Shown here: positions 9,347 to 17,451 of the stretch, in pieces
How positions within the stretch are numbered: the first letter of the stretch is position 1
Layout of the letters: each line of letters opens with the position of its first letter
Assembly (NCBI GenBank): GCA_963777595.1
Contig: CAVZRE010000023.1
Location: 1-64,000, forward strand
Source: CAVVFX01 sp963777595
GTDB taxonomy: Bacteria > Acidobacteriota > Terriglobia > Bryobacterales > Bryobacteraceae
Direction of reading: 5' to 3'
Length of the DNA stretch: 64,000 bases
Made by a program: the position numbers and the translations under genes
Notes under the pieces: generated by a model
What the model was told of the DNA's origin: nothing
What the model saw: the letters and a program-made list of their open reading frames with translations, nothing else
The model's database searches: none

Positions 9347-9625
9347 ATGCAACTATCTATGACGGCGATGGACGAATTCGATCCCCTGGCCCCCCAAAGG
9401 GAGGCCGCTTTTTTCTACGGACTATTCCTGCGAGGATACCCGGTGGATGCCTTACGGCAAGACATCGACGTACCCCGACCGATGCTCGACAAGTGGCTCA
9501 AAGCGAAGGACTTTGAAGATGCATTTCGGGATAATCTGAAACGCGTCTACACGTATCGTAAACAGGTATTGGCGATCTTCGACGGCTTGGTTCTCAATGA
9601 GCAGAACCGTCCTCGCGTGCAGTAA
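9347..9625 (+). CDS. Small hypothetical protein with HTH-like segment
   Basis: This 92-aa frame is acidic, well balanced in composition and unlike the basic shadow frames around it. ATG codons at 9347, 9359 and 9368 could all start it; none has a strong ribosome-binding site. The segment YPVDALRQDIDVPRPMLDKW near residue 30 looks like a helix-turn-helix of the kind seen in small phage- or transposase-like DNA-binding domains, followed by KRVYTYRKQVLAIFDG. The last 32 bases overlap the end of lpxI on the opposite strand. I do not recognise the family; a small DNA-binding or adaptor protein is an inference. Confidence 0.55.
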   Translation: MQLSMTAMDEFDPLAPQREAAFFYGLFLRGYPVDALRQDIDVPRPMLDKWLKAKDFEDAFRDNLKRVYTYRKQVLAIFDGLVLNEQNRPRVQ

Positions 9626-10439
9626 CCCCTTCCATTGGTTTACAGCCCAGGATCGCAATGTTTCCGCGATTGGCGGCGTCCAGCATTTCCTCACGATCGA
9701 GGAGAAGCGTGCTCCCCGCATCAATAGCGAGGGCGGTAGTTCCGGTTTCCAGCAGGACTGGAATGGTTGCGGAGCCGATTACAGGCACGTCGAACAGCAG
9801 ATGACGGCGGCGGGCTGACGCCTTCACGAGGGTAAGCGGGCGTCCGTTCGCGAGGCTTGCGGCACGGCGCAGCATGGCGTCAGTACCCTCCATTGCCTCA
9901 ACCGCGACGCATGCCCGCTCGCAGATGGCGACGCTTTGGCCGACGTCGACGGACGCGAGGACGTGGGCGATGCGGCGTCCATAGTCGATGTCGGATTTTT
10001 CTTCGGCGGACAATTTGCGCCGTGTGATGAGTCCTTCGGGTGCCAGCAGCGGCTTGAGCAAATGCGTAGAGTCGACCAATTGGATGCCGTCGTCGCGGAG
10101 CACTTTTGCCACCGCGCCAATTAGTGAGTCGGTGTTCTTGCGAGGCAAGGCCGCGAGAACCTTAAATAGCTTCCAGTCGGGCTTGATGGAGGAAAAGATT
10201 TTAGCGTGTTTCACCTGCCCGCACATCATGATCCGGGAAACACCTTCCTGGTGGCAGATATCGATCAACCGGCTAAGCTCGCCAAGCGAGACCCAGTAGC
10301 AGCGAGATGCGAGTGTCTCGATTTCCGGCGAGGCTTCTTCCTTAATTCCTATAACAATGACTTCGTCGCCCGCCTTGCGAGCTGTCTGTAAGGCCAGCAC
10401 GGGGAAGCGTCCATTGCCGGCGATCATGCCGTACTTCAT
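9594..10439 (-). CDS. lpxI: UDP-2,3-diacylglucosamine pyrophosphatase LpxI
   Basis: This 281-aa protein matches LpxI (formerly DUF1009), which hydrolyses UDP-2,3-diacylglucosamine to lipid X and UMP and replaces LpxH in many non-gamma-proteobacterial lineages. It opens with GMIAGNGRFPVLALQTA. Later family hallmarks are MMCGQVKHAKIF near residue 93, GVSRI, and in the C-terminal domain DVGQSVAICERACVAVEAMEGTDAML around 170-195. It ends with AILGCKPMEG. Its ATG overlaps the stop of an 81-aa frame by 4 bases (ATGA), so translation is likely coupled through the fabZ-lpxA cluster. No lpxH is visible in the window, which fits. Confidence 0.93.
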   Translation of the reverse strand: MKYGMIAGNGRFPVLALQTARKAGDEVIVIGIKEEASPEIETLASRCYWVSLGELSRLIDICHQEGVSRIMMCGQVKHAKIFSSIKPDWKLFKVLAALPRKNTDSLIGAVAKVLRDDGIQLVDSTHLLKPLLAPEGLITRRKLSAEEKSDIDYGRRIAHVLASVDVGQSVAICERACVAVEAMEGTDAMLRRAASLANGRPLTLVKASARRRHLLFDVPVIGSATIPVLLETGTTALAIDAGSTLLLDREEMLDAANRGNIAILGCKPMEGVTAREDGSAH

Positions 10440-10681
10440 GACTCAAGACGCCAGATGGCTACCGGTAAATGGCGCCGCGCGGCGATCCTGCTGATGAAAA
10501 ACCGGATGCCGAAGACGGCTGGGGCGCGGCAGGACAGATCCCAAGCGGCGATGGTCCAGCCGTCGGAATCGAAAAAGATTCCCGTCGACATTCGGGGACT
10601 GAACGCCTTTAGCACCAGGTGACAGTTGTTGCTTGCACGGAAAAAGGACACTTGCAAGACTGACACAAACGGCCGGATCAT
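10436..10681 (-). CDS. 81-aa ORF coupled between lpxA and lpxI
   Basis: This frame overlaps the stop of lpxA and the start of lpxI by exactly 4 bases each (ATGA at both ends), so a ribosome could pass through all three. The 81-aa product is basic, rich in Phe, Ser and Arg, with two cysteines, and has no signal peptide or clear membrane segment. No family is recognised. The double overlap argues that it is translated or at least kept open. The alternative is that it is a spacer whose frame is open by chance, since its codon usage is less typical than that of its neighbours. Confidence 0.5.
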   Translation of the reverse strand: MIRPFVSVLQVSFFRASNNCHLVLKAFSPRMSTGIFFDSDGWTIAAWDLSCRAPAVFGIRFFISRIAARRHLPVAIWRLES

Positions 10682-11454
10682 TTGATAACTCCCCGGGAGG
10701 AGGCTTGGATGAACTCGACTAATTCGCGCAGTTCGGGAGTGGCGGCCACTTCTTCATGGATGCGATCAAGGGCCTGGGTGGTGTTGAGTCCCGCACGGGT
10801 GAGAAGGCGAAAGGCGGTCTGGAGTCCTTCGATGGTCTCACCGGAGATGCCGGCTCGTTCCATACCGATACGGTTGGCGCCGAAGACGCGAATCTCACGT
10901 TCGCTCACGGTGCTGGAGAAGGGCAAAACGTCCTGCACGACGACACTGTAACCGCCGATGATCGCGTGCCGTCCGACGCGGCAGAACTGATGGACACCGC
11001 TATGCGCGCCAATGTTGGCGTAGTCTTCAACGGTCACATGGCCGGCAAAGGTCACGCCGTTGGCCAGGGTAGTGAAGTTGCCGATGCGCACATCGTGAGC
11101 GACATGCACATAGGCCATCAGCAGGTTGCCGTCGCCGATGCGGGTAATCAAGCCGCCGCCTTGGGTTCCGCGATGGATCGTCACGAACTCGCGAATGGTG
11201 TTGGCGTTGCCAATGTGAGTCTCAGCGCGCTCGCCCTGGTACTTCTTGTCCTGGGGCGCGACGCCGACGGTGGCATAAGGATAGAAGAGATTATTCTCGC
11301 CGATCACGGTCACGCCTTCGCAATAGATGTTCGCGATAAGGCGGGTGTTTGCGCCAATCTCGACGTCGTCGCCGATGATGCAGTAAGGGCCAATGTCCGC
11401 AGTTTCATGAATGCGGGCTTGAGGGCTGACGATAGCGGCGGGGTGAATGCTCAT
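10678..11454 (-). CDS. lpxA: UDP-N-acetylglucosamine acyltransferase LpxA
   Basis: This 258-aa enzyme catalyses the first step of lipid A synthesis: transfer of a 3-hydroxyacyl chain from acyl carrier protein to UDP-GlcNAc. Residues 5-190 show the hexapeptide pattern of a left-handed beta helix, for example VSPQARIHETADIGPYCIIG. The catalytic histidine lies in YVHVAHDVRIGN near residue 122, and FGANRIGMERAGIS near 200 opens the helical C-terminal domain. The start was set at ATG 11454 rather than the longer frame from 11541, because the extra 29 residues overlap fabZ and are not LpxA-like. fabZ ends one base upstream, the classical fabZ-lpxA arrangement. Confidence 0.95.
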   Translation of the reverse strand: MSIHPAAIVSPQARIHETADIGPYCIIGDDVEIGANTRLIANIYCEGVTVIGENNLFYPYATVGVAPQDKKYQGERAETHIGNANTIREFVTIHRGTQGGGLITRIGDGNLLMAYVHVAHDVRIGNFTTLANGVTFAGHVTVEDYANIGAHSGVHQFCRVGRHAIIGGYSVVVQDVLPFSSTVSEREIRVFGANRIGMERAGISGETIEGLQTAFRLLTRAGLNTTQALDRIHEEVAATPELRELVEFIQASSRGVIK

Positions 11455-11455
11455 C

Positions 11456-11911
11456 CTACGGTTCAGCAGGCTTTTCGTTCTTATCCTGCAGCTTGCACAT
11501 GACCTCGGCTTCGGCAACCAGAACGCCGTCCACGGTGGCATGGCCCGCCATCTTGGCGACAGTACCCTTGCGTTTGAGCACTTTCATCTCGATGCGCAGC
11601 TGGTCGCCCGGACGGACGGGTTTGCGAAAGCGGGCATTATCGACCGATACCAGGAAGACGAGCTTGTTATGGCGATCGGGGATGGTGCTCAAGACTTGCA
11701 CACCGGCCGTCTGCGCCATGGCTTCGAGAATCAGGACTCCCGGCATAACGGGAAAATCGGGGAAATGACCGAGGAACGCCGGCTCGTTGTACGTTACGTT
11801 CTTGATGCCGACGATGTGCGTTGCATCCATTTCAAGGATGCGGTCCACCAGGAGGAACGGGTACCGGTGGGGCAGAATTTCACGAATAGCGTCATTATCA
11901 AGCGTCGGCAT
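11456..11911 (-). CDS. fabZ: 3-hydroxyacyl-ACP dehydratase FabZ
   Basis: This 151-aa hot-dog-fold enzyme dehydrates 3-hydroxyacyl-ACP in fatty acid elongation. The motif ILPHRYPFLLVDRI carries the N-terminal active-site region, and GHFPDFPVMPGVLILEAM carries the catalytic His and Glu around residues 49-66. A charged C-terminal tail (DKNEKPAEP) is slightly longer than average. It is the first gene of the fabZ-lpxA-ORF81-lpxI cluster, so it competes with lpxA for the same 3-hydroxyacyl-ACP pool. The promoter should lie in the 110-base gap before 12023. Confidence 0.95.
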   Translation of the reverse strand: MPTLDNDAIREILPHRYPFLLVDRILEMDATHIVGIKNVTYNEPAFLGHFPDFPVMPGVLILEAMAQTAGVQVLSTIPDRHNKLVFLVSVDNARFRKPVRPGDQLRIEMKVLKRKGTVAKMAGHATVDGVLVAEAEVMCKLQDKNEKPAEP

Positions 11912-11983
11912 GCGGATTCATCAGTATACTTTACCGGGGGTGGGCGGCAACGCATGCGCTGAGCTGGAGGGAATGCAGCATTA

Positions 11984-12002
11984 GGCTGAAGCCAGTCACA
12001 CG
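11984..12002. repeat. Half-copy of the GGCTGAAGCC-type palindrome
   Basis: GGCTGAAGCCAGTCACACG here matches 18 of 19 bases of the right arm of the palindrome at 43485-43521. It lies between divergent genes (fabZ and the esterase-propeller gene). This indicates a dispersed, REP-like sequence family. Confidence 0.6.
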
Positions 12003-12022
12003 AGGGGGCGAGGAGCGGTGAT

Positions 12023-13672
12023 ATGCTCGCAGAATCCGATATGCGCTGGATAATTCTTTTGCTTCTTTCCTCTGTTGGTTTGGCGGCCGATCTGGAGGTC
12101 CCCGCGGACGTCGTGATCGAGCGCGATATCGACTATACTTCGATGCCGCATGGCAAGTTGGGTATGGACGTTGTTCATCCGAAGGCGGCAGGAAAGTATC
12201 CCGGTATCATCCTGATTCACGGCGGCGGGTTCAGCGGTGGAAGCCGCAGCAGCTACTTGCCGATGGCGATCAAACTGGCGCAAAACGGTTACGTTGCGGC
12301 CACGGTCGACTACCAATTGACACCGATGTTCCAGTTTCCAGCGCCGGTTTACAACGTCAAAGCCGCGGTGCGTTACCTTCGCGGACACGCGGCAACGTTC
12401 GGCGTCGACAAAGATCATATGGCCGCGATCGGCAGTTCCGCGGGCGCCACGTGGTCACAGTTTCTGGCCGTGACGCGCAATCTGCCGCAGTTTGAAGGCA
12501 CGGGAGGAAATCGCGAGGAATCGAGTAGCGTCGATTGCGCGATCAGCTATTACGGCCGGTCGGATATGCGGCGCGCGTACGAAGGGAGTCAGAATGCCGC
12601 AACGGCTTTGCCTGCGCTGCTGGGAGGCGATCGAGATCACGCGCTGGATACGCATTTTCGCGCCAGCCCGATCAACTGGATCAATCCGGACTCCGCGCCG
12701 ATTCTGGCCATCCATGGAACGCGAGACCAGAACGTGCCGTTCGAACAATCGGTAGTGCTGGTCGAGAGGATGCGGAGCATGGGGATCGAAGCCGAACTCG
12801 AGACCATTGCCGAAGCCGGCCACGGTTTCAAGGGCGCTGACGAAGAGCGGGCGTTCACGCGCACCCTGGATTTTCTGAACCGCAAACTCAAACCGAAGCT
12901 GGTCGAGACGCGGCGATTGATGGTCAACGATCATGGACCCGCAGGCGAGATTCTGTGCGTGGCATGGCCGTCGGGACGCGTACTGTGGCGAAGAACCAAT
13001 CACCGGGGAACGGAACTTTCGGTTTTGAACAACGGCAACATTCTCTATATCGAGGATCCCAAAGGGGTCGTAACGGAGATTGATCCGCAGCAGAAAGTGG
13101 TGTGGCAGTTTAAGACAGAGAAAGCCAGCATCATGAGTGCGCAGCGTCTGGACAACGGCAACACGCTGCTGGTGGATGACTCCACGCCTCGCCTGTTCGA
13201 AGTGACGCCGGACGGCAAGACGGTTTGGAACGTCGCGAAGCCCGAATATAAAGGGCAGTCGATGAGGCGTGCGCGGCGCACACGGGCGGGTACGACACTG
13301 GTCGCGATACAGGATGCGGGATTGCTGCTGGAACTCAATCAGAACGGCGATGTGGTGCACAAGCTGGAGTTTCCCCATCGCATGCCCGCCTATGCCAAGC
13401 CCCTACCGGACGGCGGGATGTTGATCGGTCTGGCGGCGCCGGGTGAGGTGCGGAGGGTAGACGCTTCCGGCAAGACAACCATGACGTTTGCGGGCATGAG
13501 CGATGCGATCCGGATGGCATGGACTTCGGGATTCACCGAGACCCCTGAAGGCGGTCTGATCGTCTCCGATTACCAGGGTTCGCGGATCGTGGAGTTCGAC
13601 GGTAAAGGCAATGTACTGGCCCAGCTGAAAAATCTTCCGTGGGCTGTGACCAGCGTGGCTTTGATGAAGTAA
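12023..13672 (+). CDS. Secreted alpha/beta hydrolase fused to a beta-propeller-like domain
   Basis: This 549-aa protein starts at ATG 12023, 7 bases after AGGAG. A signal peptide (RWIILLLLSSVGLAAD) leads to an esterase/lipase domain of about 280 residues. It has the oxyanion motif HGGGFSGGS near residue 70, nucleophile motif GSSAGATWS near 140, HGTRDQNVPF with the likely catalytic Asp near 235, and AGHGF with the His near 268. Residues 300-549 are repeated strands such as LNNGNILYIED and LDNGNTLLVDD, each with DxxGxTLWN-like sequence, as in PQQ/arylsulfotransferase-type propellers. The hydrolase resembles polysaccharide acetyl-esterases; the propeller may bind substrate or hold the protein. 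The two-domain order is unusual; the substrate is unknown. Confidence 0.82.
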   Translation: MLAESDMRWIILLLLSSVGLAADLEVPADVVIERDIDYTSMPHGKLGMDVVHPKAAGKYPGIILIHGGGFSGGSRSSYLPMAIKLAQNGYVAATVDYQLTPMFQFPAPVYNVKAAVRYLRGHAATFGVDKDHMAAIGSSAGATWSQFLAVTRNLPQFEGTGGNREESSSVDCAISYYGRSDMRRAYEGSQNAATALPALLGGDRDHALDTHFRASPINWINPDSAPILAIHGTRDQNVPFEQSVVLVERMRSMGIEAELETIAEAGHGFKGADEERAFTRTLDFLNRKLKPKLVETRRLMVNDHGPAGEILCVAWPSGRVLWRRTNHRGTELSVLNNGNILYIEDPKGVVTEIDPQQKVVWQFKTEKASIMSAQRLDNGNTLLVDDSTPRLFEVTPDGKTVWNVAKPEYKGQSMRRARRTRAGTTLVAIQDAGLLLELNQNGDVVHKLEFPHRMPAYAKPLPDGGMLIGLAAPGEVRRVDASGKTTMTFAGMSDAIRMAWTSGFTETPEGGLIVSDYQGSRIVEFDGKGNVLAQLKNLPWAVTSVALMK

Positions 13673-13693
13673 AGAAGGCAAAGTAAAACCTTT

Positions 13694-13792
13694 GGGCCAC
13701 GAATGCACACGAATGCACAAGAATAAGAAAAAGCTGGGATCTCGATTTCCGTTTTGGTTCTATTCGTGTGTATTCGTGTGCATTCGTGGCCC
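13694..13792. repeat. Large inverted repeat with 32-bp arms
   Basis: The left arm (13694-13725) starts GGGCCACGAATGCACACGAA and the right arm (13761-13792) is its reverse complement at 30 of 32 positions, around a 35-base spacer. Within each arm the unit ACGAATGCAC or its variants is repeated two to three times, so the element is a palindrome built from short tandem units. The right arm ends 1 base before the ATG at 13794 of the next gene. It resembles a dispersed palindromic element rather than an insertion sequence: no transposase is present. Confidence 0.9.
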
Positions 13793-13793
13793 T

Positions 13794-14681
13794 ATGTTTT
13801 CTGCTCCTCTGGGTGACTTTTCGATTTCGGGGAAGGTGAACGGGGCGGTCCTTACGATCCGCACTTCTTCGCGTGTGGCCGGCGCGATCGAGTCTATTCT
13901 CTGGCGCGGGAAGGAGTTTCTCAATGCTTTCGATCATGGGCGCGAAATGCAATCGGCGAGTTCGTTCGACGGATACGGGGAATGCCTGAACCCAACCGAG
14001 GCAGGCTCCAATCACGACGGGCAGGGTCAGACGAGTTCCAGCCGGCTAGTGAGCGGGGACGCACGAGGACGAAATCTGGAGACGACTATTGAGATGGCGT
14101 ATTGGCTGGTTCCCGGTACTCCGTATCCAAAAGCCTGCGGCTCGCACGCAGAGGTTCGCCAAGCCAAGAACGAGACGATCCGGTCGAGGGATTTATTAAT
14201 GAAGAGCGTCCAGATCGGAGTCAAAGGTGTGCCGAATGCTATTTCCGTCGACGTAACGTTTGTTACGGCGGAGGATCATCAGTCAGCCACGTTCGAGGCG
14301 CTCACGGCTTATATGCCGCCGGAGTTTTCCGAATTCCACGCTTACGATCCTGCGACGCGCGCGATCATTCCATTGACGGATGGGCCCGGCGAACAGCCGC
14401 TGCCGGTAGTTCTCGCCACACCGGACCACACTTTCGCCATGGGTGTCTGGTCGCCGGGGCTGCCGCAGAAGGCGGCTCCTCATGCAGGCTACGGGCGTTT
14501 CCGGTTCCTCAATAATCCGCAGATCAAGGGTTGGAGCACGGTGAAATGGAACGCGGTTTACCGGGAGGCTCCAGCGCCGCGGGGGAACTATCACTACAGG
14601 TGCTACGCAGTCGTCGGAAGTCTGGATGAAGTTCGCGGGGGGCTTGAGCGGCTCACTCGATCGGATACGGTCCAGGATTGA
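13794..14681 (+). CDS. Hypothetical protein, possibly a carbohydrate-related beta-sandwich
   Basis: This 295-aa protein is not recognised. The start was set at ATG 13794 because the longer frame from 13692 would translate the inverted repeat. There is no signal peptide from that start, and no ribosome-binding site, which suggests the repeat may have replaced the original 5' end. The sequence is rich in beta-type segments, with WRGKEFLNAFDHGREMQS near residue 32, YGECLNPTEAGS near 60, and NNPQIKGWSTVKWN near 240. Those patterns recall proteins that handle sugars or polysaccharides, but no catalytic motif was identified. Its end overlaps the convergent gene at 14653 by 29 bases. Confidence 0.6.
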   Translation: MFSAPLGDFSISGKVNGAVLTIRTSSRVAGAIESILWRGKEFLNAFDHGREMQSASSFDGYGECLNPTEAGSNHDGQGQTSSSRLVSGDARGRNLETTIEMAYWLVPGTPYPKACGSHAEVRQAKNETIRSRDLLMKSVQIGVKGVPNAISVDVTFVTAEDHQSATFEALTAYMPPEFSEFHAYDPATRAIIPLTDGPGEQPLPVVLATPDHTFAMGVWSPGLPQKAAPHAGYGRFRFLNNPQIKGWSTVKWNAVYREAPAPRGNYHYRCYAVVGSLDEVRGGLERLTRSDTVQD

Positions 14682-15069
14682 CGACGGTCAGTTCCTTTTC
14701 GCCGCGAGCCGAGGCGGTCACTTCGAGAGAGATCGATCTTGGAGGTTCATTGGCTTCGGCATGAATCTCAGCGTCGTCACCCGGATGGATCGTCTCTTCA
14801 TCCACCTCCATCTTTAAAGTAGTGACCGGCTGGTGCTCACTGTCGAAGAAGTGAAATGCCAGCACCAGTCGTTGAATGGTTTTGTCACCGCTATTGTGGA
14901 GGGCGCCATCAATACTGACATGGGAGCCGTTGACGGTAATTTTCAAACCTTGGAGCTCGACTTTGGCCGGCTTTGGCTTCTCCTTTTTGTCAGCCGCCGG
15001 AGAGGCAGCCGCGAAGAGCAACGCCGCTCCGAACAATGCGCTCAAGAACCGACCCCGAAAACCTCGCAT
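14653..15069 (-). CDS. Small secreted protein with FxLYD-like domain
   Basis: This 138-aa protein has a clear signal peptide (FLSALFGAALLFAAASPAAD) followed by a Lys/Pro-rich linker and one beta-sandwich domain. DGALHNSGDKTIQRLVLAFH around residues 54-73 is typical of the FxLYD/DUF3426 type, in which an extra-cytoplasmic domain has a 'new structure has appeared in the tail' pattern. IHPGDDAEIHAEANEP follows. Its function is unknown; such domains occur in envelope proteins. It converges with the gene ending at 14681. Confidence 0.7.
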   Translation of the reverse strand: MRGFRGRFLSALFGAALLFAAASPAADKKEKPKPAKVELQGLKITVNGSHVSIDGALHNSGDKTIQRLVLAFHFFDSEHQPVTTLKMEVDEETIHPGDDAEIHAEANEPPRSISLEVTASARGEKELTVVNPGPYPIE

Positions 15070-15117
15070 GTCTTAAGTTACAACGGCACGGCAGCCCACC
15101 GTTTCCGCGGAAGAAAG

Positions 15118-15396
15118 TCAGTCACAGGAGATGATTGGGATCCCGCGGGCCTGGATTTCCAAGAGAAGCGTCGAGACTGCCGGGGAGATTGCGCTGGATG
15201 CCGGCACGACCACCGCCCACGCGAGATCTTCGCGAAATTCTTTGGTGCTGATGCGCCAAGGGGCGAGGTCGGGCGGCGTAGTCGATCCGATCCGGATCAG
15301 CGACCAGTGGCGGACCAGCGCCCGTGCGGTAGCCGGATGCGGCGCAGGGCCGCGAACGATGAAGTGATTGTCCCCGTGTACCAGGAGGCCGACCAT
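15118..15396 (-). CDS. Small protein coupled to the tandem nitroreductase
   Basis: This 92-aa protein begins at ATG 15396, which overlaps the stop codon of the nitroreductase gene by one base (TGATG), so the two are probably translated together. A GTG at 15399 is an alternative start. It has no signal peptide. GDNHFIVRGPAPHPATARAL near residue 8 and PWRISTKEFREDLAWAVVVP near 46 look like a compact conserved domain. No family is recognised. The tight coupling suggests it works with, or is modified by, the upstream flavoenzyme; this is an inference. Confidence 0.65.
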   Translation of the reverse strand: MVGLLVHGDNHFIVRGPAPHPATARALVRHWSLIRIGSTTPPDLAPWRISTKEFREDLAWAVVVPASSAISPAVSTLLLEIQARGIPIISCD

Positions 15397-16928
15397 CACG
15401 CATCCAGTCTAGGGTCTTGGACGGGGTGGCCGATCGCGAAATGATACACAACCTGGCCTTGAGCGGACGAGAGGTTCAAATAACGATGGACTTCGTCGTC
15501 GAAGAATGCGCCAATGCCTGTGGCGCTGAGTCCGAGGGCTTCGGCGGCAATGTACAAACGGTGTCCGATTGCGCCAGCTTCAAAGTGGGCATAGCGATAA
15601 CCGCGGTCGCCGTGAGAGCGAACAGCACGATCGATGTCGGCGACCATGGAGAACGCGACGCAGGCATTGCCTGCCAGCGATTGTCCCAAACTGAGGCCGG
15701 CGGCCATTACCTTCTGATCGCCCGGCTGCAGCAGTTCGAGGCTGCCATTTTGGGGCCAATACCGATATGCGCCCGGAGGCAGATCGTTGACGCGATGGAC
15801 GTAGAGGTAGAGCTGGACCAGGCGGCCGGTGGCGAAGTCGGCAGAGTAGGGTTGGCTCGAGACAGCGAGGATGGCCGCGAGCTGCGCGAGAGAGATGTGA
15901 GCCGCGCCGGTGAAGTCGAGCGCGGAGCGACGAGTTCGCGCGACTTCGCCGAAGAGTCGAGGAGAGAGAGCTGGTGCAGGCAGAAGGAGCGAGCCTGAAC
16001 CAGAGAAGGCCGGTTCAGAACGGGGGACATTTCGGAAGGCGATGAATTTTGTCGCCGAGTGGATACCGTCGATCAGTGGATAGGGGATCTGGAGATCGGA
16101 GAGCGAGTTGGGCTCGCCTCCGAACCAGGATGACGAGCCGGATGGGCGGGTGGCCGCGTTTCCATATAGCTTCACGATGAGCATCGGCCACTCGTCTTCG
16201 CTCAAACCGCACAGGCGAGAGACTTCATCGTCAAAAAAATGTCCGGCGGCGAAGGTGTCGCAGCCCAGGGACCTGGCGGAGAGAACCAGCGCCTGCCAGG
16301 CATGACCAATGTCATGCAAACAGTAGCGATAGGCTCGCTCGCGATACTTCCAGGCCTCGCGCCAGGCGATGCTGGTCAGGATGAAGACGACGGAGGCGTC
16401 ATCACCGCTCAGGCTGGAGACATAATCGCCCAAAGCGCGCTGTTCAGCCATATGCGACGACACACGGTAATGATAGAGACCGTCGGGCCACTGTTCGAGA
16501 CCACGCGTGGCAAAGTGAAATTCGGTGGGATGGAGGTTGCCGGAGGACGGATTTACGCGTAGGGCATAGCGATAGCCGGTGGGCGGAACGGTCTTGGTGG
16601 CGCTGACCGCCGCGGCGTGGAAAAGTAGTTGTGAAAGGAACTCGGGGCCATTCGCGGTGGATCGCGAGGGTTTGGAAACGCCTAGCAGGAGGTCCAGTGC
16701 GGAGACTTCCGGCGGTAAAGGATCGGCCGGCAGATCGAGGACAGGAACGCCTTCATAGTGCCGGAAAGGATCGGGCATGTTGGCCCAATCGAGCGTCTGC
16801 CGATTGCGGCGTAGCGACTCGGTGCTGTGCTTGGTGGATTCGTGATACTCGCGCCACGTCATGTCAGAAGCGATGTGGGCACGCCACAGTCCAGCGTAGC
16901 GCGTTTCGGCAGCCTTCCGCGCTAACAT
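15396..16928 (-). CDS. Tandem SagB/ThcOx-type nitroreductase
   Basis: This protein of up to 510 aa holds two complete nitroreductase-fold domains of the SagB/ThcOx type, flavin-dependent oxidases that include the azoline-to-azole dehydrogenases of thiazole/oxazole peptides. The first domain has SSGNLHPTEFHFATRGL near residue 132 and LHDIGHAWQALVLSARSLG near 210. The second has HISLAQLAAIL, FEAGAIGHRLYIAAEALGL and GIGAFFDDEVH near 480. The two halves look homologous, for example FFDDEVSRLCGL and FFDDEVHRYLNL. An ATG at 16862 (MTWREYHESTKHS) is a likely true start; 16928 is the longest frame. No peptide-modifying partner genes (cyclodehydratase, precursor) were seen, so the substrate is open. 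Confidence 0.85.
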   Translation of the reverse strand: MLARKAAETRYAGLWRAHIASDMTWREYHESTKHSTESLRRNRQTLDWANMPDPFRHYEGVPVLDLPADPLPPEVSALDLLLGVSKPSRSTANGPEFLSQLLFHAAAVSATKTVPPTGYRYALRVNPSSGNLHPTEFHFATRGLEQWPDGLYHYRVSSHMAEQRALGDYVSSLSGDDASVVFILTSIAWREAWKYRERAYRYCLHDIGHAWQALVLSARSLGCDTFAAGHFFDDEVSRLCGLSEDEWPMLIVKLYGNAATRPSGSSSWFGGEPNSLSDLQIPYPLIDGIHSATKFIAFRNVPRSEPAFSGSGSLLLPAPALSPRLFGEVARTRRSALDFTGAAHISLAQLAAILAVSSQPYSADFATGRLVQLYLYVHRVNDLPPGAYRYWPQNGSLELLQPGDQKVMAAGLSLGQSLAGNACVAFSMVADIDRAVRSHGDRGYRYAHFEAGAIGHRLYIAAEALGLSATGIGAFFDDEVHRYLNLSSAQGQVVYHFAIGHPVQDPRLDA

Positions 16929-16944
16929 GAGTGAAAGGTCTCAT

Positions 16945-17430
16945 ATGAGCGCCTATGCCGAGCCTCCCCTGACAATCGCTGACCTCGAAGCCACGCCCGA
17001 CGATGGGAATCGTTACGAGCTAGTCGATGGGGAACTGTACGGGTCCACATCACCGAGTTACTTTCACCAAAGCATCCAAGGAAATCTTTTCACCGCTTTT
17101 GCAGACTATTTGAGGTCGAACCCAATTGGTAAAGTCACGACAGGTGTTGGCGTAATCTTCGACGATTTTAACGGGGTGATACCGGACCTGGTCTACTTCA
17201 GCCACGAAAGGCGGGACCGGCACGTTAAGCGCAAACTGTACTCGTCTCGTGGTGTGGATGAGTACTGGGTGGTAGAGATGGAAGGCCGAACGGTTGAGAT
17301 TCACCGGAAGCGAAAAGAGGGCGGGCTCGAGTTTGTTGCCAGTTTGCAGGAGAACGATGAATTGGACGTCTCCGCTGTTGGCCGGCTTCCGCGTCCGCGT
17401 TGCTACATTATTCGAGAGTTAACCGGCTAA
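16945..17430 (+). CDS. Uma2 family (DUF820) putative endonuclease
   Basis: This 161-aa protein starts at ATG 16945, preceded by AAAGG at 7 bases; an upstream ATG at 16927 overlaps the divergent gene. The fold is the PD-(D/E)XK restriction-like fold of Uma2/DUF820: RYELVDGELY near residue 24, IPDLVYFS near 83 and EYWVVEMEGRTVEIH near 111. These fit the acidic catalytic positions. The region YSSRGVDEYW matches the conserved 'Y...GV.EYW' step. Uma2 genes are abundant in cyanobacteria, planctomycetes and acidobacteria; their cellular role is unknown. A second one lies at 56581-57066. Confidence 0.85.
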   Translation: MSAYAEPPLTIADLEATPDDGNRYELVDGELYGSTSPSYFHQSIQGNLFTAFADYLRSNPIGKVTTGVGVIFDDFNGVIPDLVYFSHERRDRHVKRKLYSSRGVDEYWVVEMEGRTVEIHRKRKEGGLEFVASLQENDELDVSAVGRLPRPRCYIIRELTG

Positions 17431-17451
17431 CGACTGCAACACAGGGGCGCG

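Noticed and set aside
11455..11541. Longer lpxA reading frame from 11541
   Set aside because: The additional 29 residues overlap fabZ and have no LpxA character; the ATG at 11454 follows the fabZ stop by one base.
13692..13793. N-terminal extension of the hypothetical protein starting at 13692
   Set aside because: It would translate the inverted repeat itself; the real protein more likely begins at 13794.
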